Shown one piece after another: positions 59,435 through 64,000 of a stretch of 64,000 bases of DNA. Within the stretch, counting starts at the first letter, position 1. Every line of letters begins with the position of its first letter. This DNA comes from Cryptomeria japonica. Its lineage: Eukaryota; Streptophyta; Pinopsida; Cupressales; Cupressaceae. Position numbers and translations under genes: made by a program. Location: the NCBI RefSeq assembly GCF_030272615.1, contig NC_081412.1, forward strand, positions 339,628,870-339,692,869, in the 5' to 3' direction. The notes below the pieces were generated by a model, which searched no databases, was not told the origin of the DNA, and was given only the letters and a program-made list of their open reading frames with translations.

Positions 59435-59705
59435 GTGTTTTTCAAGACTTAGTTGCATTTTCAGAATTGTAATCTCTTGGTTGTAGTTTCTCTTTTGACA
59501 TGTTTACTCGTAAATTTTTTTTGTGAATTGCAAGTCAAGTCATTACTTGCACTTTTGTAATTACAAGTAGACAAGTTACAAGTCAATATAGAATAGGACT
59601 TGTAACTTTGAATAAGTCATAGTTAGTTATTGAATAAGTCTTGGTGCTTGAGAGAATTTCTCAAGTTAATTAGGATCCTCTCCCCTTTTCTCAAGACTCC
59701 TCTCC

Positions 59706-59713
59706 TATAAATA
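59706..59713 (+). promoter_or_regulatory. TATA box of unit A2
   Basis: TATAAATA in CTCCTATAAATACTTGAGGG, the same context and distance from the unit end as in A1. Confidence 0.75.
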
Positions 59714-59782
59714 CTTGAGGGGGTTTATTGTAATTTTTCTTTTTGAAAGCAAGCAAAAACTCCGCCAAATTTGCAGCAAAGA

Positions 59783-60254
59783 AGTCTTTGAGCTTTTATG
59801 TACAAATGGAAGAACTGAAAGAAATAGAAGAATATTAGTCAAGTGTTGAGTCTTTGTGCTACATTTTTGAATTTGTGTTCCATATTATCTTTCTTGCGAG
59901 TTTTTCTCACACAGCTCAATCGAATTTGATTTGCAGTCGTTGTGGTATTGGAGGTTAATATAAATTAGAGTAAATATTCTTTTGGGAAGAGTTGTAAGTC
60001 TTTGTGCTCACACTTATTCTTGAGAGAGAGATTAGAAGTAGATTTTATAATAGGAAATAGCTGTGAGACTTTGAGGTCACACTAGTTCTTGTTGTCTTGT
60101 GTAGAAAGGATTAAGTTACTTTAGACTTTGTGCTGTCATATTTTGTTCTTGTTATTATTAGTATAGAAAAGGGTAGATAGGACTTCACATATTCAAGACT
60201 TTGAGCTTGATATTGTTGTCTCGTCCCGAAGGAAGTGACCAAAGTCTTTGAGCT
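59783..60254 (+). repeat. array of AG(T/A)CTTTG(A/T)GCT motifs in A2
   Basis: Copies at 59783, 59849, 59997, 60066 (GAGGT), 60123, 60196 and 60243. The order and spacing parallel A1 although sequence between motifs has drifted, and some copies share the substitutions AGACTTTG or TTTGTGCT. Confidence 0.8.
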
Positions 60255-60522
60255 TTCAAGAAACTTCATTTCCTTTCTCTCATTTCATTTCAAAAGTTGT
60301 TACTGCTGTTTTACGTTAAATTGCTATCACTTTTCTGTGAAGAGAAAAGGATATTGGCTTTCTTGAAAAAAGAAAAAAGATTGCTGTTCCATCCTATTTT
60401 AGTTTTAGTATTAGATAGATAGGGGGAGCCTTCCCTTAATTAAGAGAGTATCATACTCACACACCGTGGTCGAAACCACAATTTTGTATATTTCGCCAAG
60501 TGTACAAAATTTTCAACCAACA

Positions 60523-60747
60523 AGGCAATCAAAGGAAATTTTTTTCCTTAGCCAAATTTAGCATTTCATCCCTAATCAAGAAGAAGATAAGTCATTCATT
60601 TCCTAAGCCTTAACAACTAACTGACTTCACTTCATCCCAAAGAGAGAGACTTAACTTGATTTACTCATGGCCACTTGAGAAAGTATACCTCTTCAGTCAA
60701 AAGTGGGGGTCCCCATTTGCAATGAGGCGATATGTGAGAACGTCACA
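60523..60747 (-). repeat. unit D head (TGTGACG start), right of A2
   Basis: The reverse strand starts TGTGACGTTCTCACATATCG and has GCAAATGGGGACCCCCACTT, matching the start of the 20346 unit. It runs to the A2 target site and continues at 47232 leftward. It is separated from the end of unit E by 9 bp. Confidence 0.65.
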
Positions 60748-61610
60748 ATAGGACCCTGTTGACGTGTTTGGAATTGCATTGCTGCAAACTCCATACGACC
60801 AACACAGAATAGAATAACCAGCTGAGTATCCTATCCTCTCTTGAGATAAGGAAATCCCTAGTGTCGTTTTCTATGTTTTGATCAAAGGGGATAACCTCAA
60901 GGTTTCGTTTGTTAGGTCTTGATTGTGGGATTTCTCAGTGGTTTGATGTGTTTATGCTGGAAACACAAGGGGGACTTACAATAGGATAGGTATATAGATA
61001 AGTTCCCTGGAACTTTTATGATCTTTCTTACCAAATGACTTCGGTTGAATTGATACTGTTTTCAGTGGGACTGCGGATTCTCTTGATAAAAAAAGGGGAA
61101 AACGGAGGGAAGGATACGGAGAGAGAGATACATGAAATGTAAATTTTAACTAATATAGCAGTTTCATCAAACAGATGGACGCCTCCAAATAACAAGACTA
61201 AGCATTACCAGCTACTCAAGCACAATGTTTGCATAAATCTAGTGTAATCTTCAAAGGAAAATAAGATTTTTCATGTTATCAAGTACAACATCAGAATTTT
61301 TACATTCATAGAGAGTATTCAATAACCGAACTTAAGCATATAAAAGGTTCAGATTAACCATGCATAGAGAAAGGCAATTAGCCATTCCCCAATGGTGTGA
61401 ACTTCGAGGATTCTATCAGATGTTTGCTTGAAAATGCTATGTAAAGGAAATAAACATAACTGAAAGATTTCTAAATTAAGTGAAGAAGGAGACCATGCAC
61501 TCACAAGGAAACATGAAAATAGTCTTAATCTTTGCATTAATTCCTATAAATTTCGCCAGAGCTTTTGCAACAATCCAAGAACTTCTTACAAAATGAGAGA
61601 AAACCAGTCC

Positions 61611-61620
61611 CTTAAATAGG
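61611..61620 (-). promoter_or_regulatory. TATA-like box of unit E
   Basis: Reverse strand CCTATTTAAG after TAGGCCATTCATCC, the family promoter block, about 855 bp before the unit end. Confidence 0.55.
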
Positions 61621-61934
61621 CTTCAAAAAAGGATGAATGGCCTAGATCTAATCTAAACAAGTGGGCCCAGATTCATCCATAAAGCATGGCTGCCCATACC
61701 CATAAATGGGAGGCAAATATCAACAACCACCCCAAAATGAGTAATAACTACCCAAAAAGGATAATTAAAACTTATCCAAAATTATCCAAAAAGGTGCATT
61801 CATAAAGTTTTACATTTTAGTTGACTTGAAAGTCAAATATGACCCTTTTGGCCAAAAGTGCACTTTTCAAAATTTAAAAAGGAAAAAAGTGCATTTTTAG
61901 GAAAGCACTTTTTCTTTTCCAGCTTCAAATCCTT

Positions 61935-64000
61935 TTATCGAAAATTGACTTTCTTCATGCAAATATTCCCGCCAGAGATCTCGACCTGCTGCACGTTCCT
62001 CATGAATATACTCTGGAACCTGATGCATAATTTGAAAAGCAGACTGAATGGAGGCATAGGAGGATGGCGAATTTTATATTGCATGCCTTTGAGGTATTGG
62101 TCTACCTGCTTCAGACCATCTTGCCAACTGGAACGATTACGCTCAAAGCACAACATGTCCGAGTGGAATTGACCGGCGAAGCCTAGGTCCTTAATGGAAT
62201 AAGTGATCTTATTTGTTCCCAATCTTTCCTCCCAGTCTGGCGGTATCACTTCATCGGATTGGTCATTTACCCATCCCGAAATCATTGATCGAAGGATTAT
62301 CTTGCCAAGTTCCTGCATGGTTTTCAGAATTACCTCGCATGCATTGTGTTCTCTATCGATAATTTCCTTCGCATCATTCTTCATGTTGATAGTCCAGTAC
62401 AATTCCTTAAGAGTGCTGATGTTATGAGGATCTAGGATGGCGGGTAATGTAGGAATCTGTGCATGGGTCCAAAAAAGAGCGTTCATGAGGGGAAGAGTAG
62501 TGGCAGCCACTTCCTGGATGTGGAGGGATTCCCTCTTTACCTCTAATAACTTAACCAAAGTGGTTTCTCGGTGGCGAGCCATTTCCTTCACTTCCTCAAG
62601 GATTCGTTCTCCCCTTTTTTTGATGCCTTGTATCCATTCCTTGACGGCCCTTGCGATGTCCCGTACTCTTTCAAATTCTGTTGTGGTCCTCTGTGCCAAT
62701 GCTGTCGGGGGAATGTGGGATTCAGAGGCATTGTGTAATGGTCTCAGGAGTTGATTGATGCACCCTTCGGCCTGTTCAGCACGGGCCCGATACATATCCT
62801 TCTCAGCTGTTATCTCTTCAAGTTGCCTGAGTATGTTTTGCACTGAATCCTTGAATTCTTCTTTTTCTTGCTCGTTAGTGGCTCGTCTAATGGGGACAGT
62901 CCTGATGCTATAATCTGCCAGTGTGATATGATCTGCTGGCTTGTCCACAGGCGGGGTGGCAATGTGAAGAGTGCAGTTCCTTCGCTCGTCTTTGGTCACT
63001 CTAGAATATGCCTTGGGCTTTTTCTTCCCCTTAGCTTTCGCTTGGTCTATGTGCGAGAAAATGTCCTCTAGATCAATAGGCGGTTTGGTGGTGGCCTTGC
63101 GCTGGGCTCTGGCAGTTAACCATTCTTGAGGCACTATTTGGGCTGATGATGTGGTTAAGTTTGCATTCTGTTCTTTGAGGTTTTTAGCCAACTCATCATA
63201 AATTTGCAGCTGTTTTATTATCGGAGGGGTGGGGAAGGTGCCAAGTTCCTTACTTGTAGCTGAACTTTCTCCCATTTCACTGAACAGTTGTTTGGTATCT
63301 TCACGTGATGGTTGTTCTTCGGTCCTTTCGAGCTCGCGAGTCTCCTCTATCCTTTGCTCTCCTTCGACAGTAGAGTCATCTTTGGCCGTATTGTGGAGTA
63401 GCAACTCATGGCGGCTCTATTGAGTGGGTTCATGCACCTCCATCCCTTGAATGGATGGAATCTCTCGTTCCTTTATTGGGTTACCTGGTTGGGTTGATTC
63501 AATGGCTTTTAGCTCAGCTTCTAACATGTCGGGTGCGGGAGGATCGTTAGTTCCAAACGCATCAATGTCACTTTGAGAAGGTGGAGCAGGTATATAATCT
63601 AATTCCACTACATCGTCGGACGAACTGGGGTCCTTTGATGATGAAGTGACCTCTGGTCTCCTTATAGGAATCTTTTCCCTTCTTGCTCTCTTGGACGTCC
63701 GAGTCCCTCTACAAGCCTTAGCCTTCTTTCTCTTCGCAGGTTTCTCAATTTCTTCTCTGGGTGCACTGGACATTCCTTCATCTTCGGAAGACTGAGAATT
63801 GAGGCTGCCCGTTAGGTGGTAAGTGAACTGGACTCCCTCATGAATTAGCCTCTTAATCTGCTGATGTAACCATTGGTCTGTGTATCTTGCTGGGGCTGCC
63901 ATGACTGCCTCAAAATCAGTGATTGGATCCTGTGACTAATCAACACCTGGCAAAAGATGCCTTACTGCCTCAAATTCTCTGACTTGAAAGCAATTCCCTG
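61935..64000 (-). pseudogene. unit E long protein, C-terminal ~690 codons, near-intact
   Basis: One reverse frame from the window edge to a stop at 61935 with only two internal TAG codons (63936-63938 and 63417-63419) and no frameshift. Segments include ARYTDQWLHQQIKRLIHEGV (aligning with WEDKQMNRLIDMDVILTYEK of B1), a basic KRKKAKACRGTRTSKRARR stretch like a nuclear localisation signal, and acidic/Pro-rich linkers. A long coiled coil covers EFKDSVQNILRQLEEITAEK and the following residues, and a helical C-terminus ends MKKVNFR. The two TAGs could be mutations; function unknown. The N-terminal VFGIP region would lie outside the window. Confidence 0.75.

Larger units (their letters stand above)
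47238..60522 (+). mobile_element. unit A2: second complete A-type unit, TSD AGGCA, with three nested insertions
   Basis: It starts TGTTGTCCTCATTTTTG and ends TTTTCAACCAACA. AGGCA is exactly repeated at 47233-47237 and 60523-60527. Subtracting the TRIM, the Tat-like element G and a 747-bp solo LTR leaves about 6.0 kb, close to A1 once an internal deletion near 56560-56600 is allowed for. Like A1 it has no internal LTR pair. Its independent TSD proves that the A unit moves as a discrete entity. Confidence 0.85.
60757..64000 (-). mobile_element. unit E: least damaged member of the long-ORF family (runs off right edge)
   Basis: On the reverse strand the long reading frame (64000-61935) is followed by a promoter block with a TATA-like box at 61611-61620 and ends CACGTCAACA at 60757, the same order as A1, A2 and B1. 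No enzyme genes. The head lies outside the window. Confidence 0.75.

Noticed and set aside
1-64000. CRISPR arrays, rRNA genes, organelle insertions or bacterial operons
   Set aside because: No spacer-repeat pattern, rRNA-like stretch, plastid or mitochondrial gene, or prokaryotic gene arrangement was seen on either strand.

Overview
The window looks like intergenic, repeat-saturated nuclear DNA of a large plant genome. It is AT-rich, has no bacterial-style gene packing and no organelle or rRNA genes, and is almost entirely nested Ty1/copia, Ty3/gypsy (chromovirus and Tat/Athila-like) and LINE debris. The very long LTR-type units and low-copy spacers suggest a gymnosperm, probably a conifer. 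That assignment is an inference from repeat style, not a species identification. No intact host gene was found. The only host-gene candidate is a pair of terminal exons near 11.1 kb.

Layout. 1-2371: reverse-strand copia (gag, protease, start of integrase), cut by the window edge. 2372-8790: forward copia (copia B) with a 129-bp LTR that carries a tRNA-like sequence. It is split by an LTR-like block (4608-5735) and a reverse chromovirus remnant (to 8262). 8791-10452: LTR debris. 10453-13278: low-copy DNA with candidate exons, a LINE tail and an unknown reverse reading frame. 13590-14515: AT microsatellite. 14532-15960: LINE RNase H and zf-RVT. 16205-19745: reverse chromovirus pol with its 3' LTR. 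19746-24960: a reverse LINE split by a 3.9-kb unit with target-site duplication (TSD) at 20346-24271. 25929-28838: solo LTR with TSD CCATC.

From 29751 to the right edge the window is dominated by one family of long units, here called A, B, D and E. Each is about 4-7 kb, begins TG and ends CAACA. Where a unit is complete it is flanked by a 5-bp TSD and has no internal LTR pair. The order inside is a degenerate repeat array, one very long reading frame (about 1,120 codons in A1), a TATA box, then about 0.8 kb of leader-like sequence. Unit A1 (31303-37719, TSD CCTCC) sits inside unit B1. Unit A2 (47238-60522, TSD AGGCA) contains a 328-bp TRIM (48342-48669), a gag-protease-only Tat-like element (49347-55584, TSD CATAC) and a 747-bp solo LTR (55754-56500). 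The predicted proteins of A, B and E are recognisably homologous to each other but match no retroelement enzyme. The simplest reading is that each unit is a solo giant LTR with the gene inside its U3.

Two features stand out as possibly undescribed. The first is the giant LTR-like units that carry their own ~1,000-residue coiled-coil protein gene. The second is the TRIM/copia pair whose 129-bp LTRs each contain a cloverleaf-capable tRNA-like sequence with pol III A and B boxes, comparable in principle to Cassandra elements, which carry 5S rRNA sequences. All retroelement genes here are broken by stops, frameshifts or insertions. The E reading frame (61935 to the right edge) is the least damaged.
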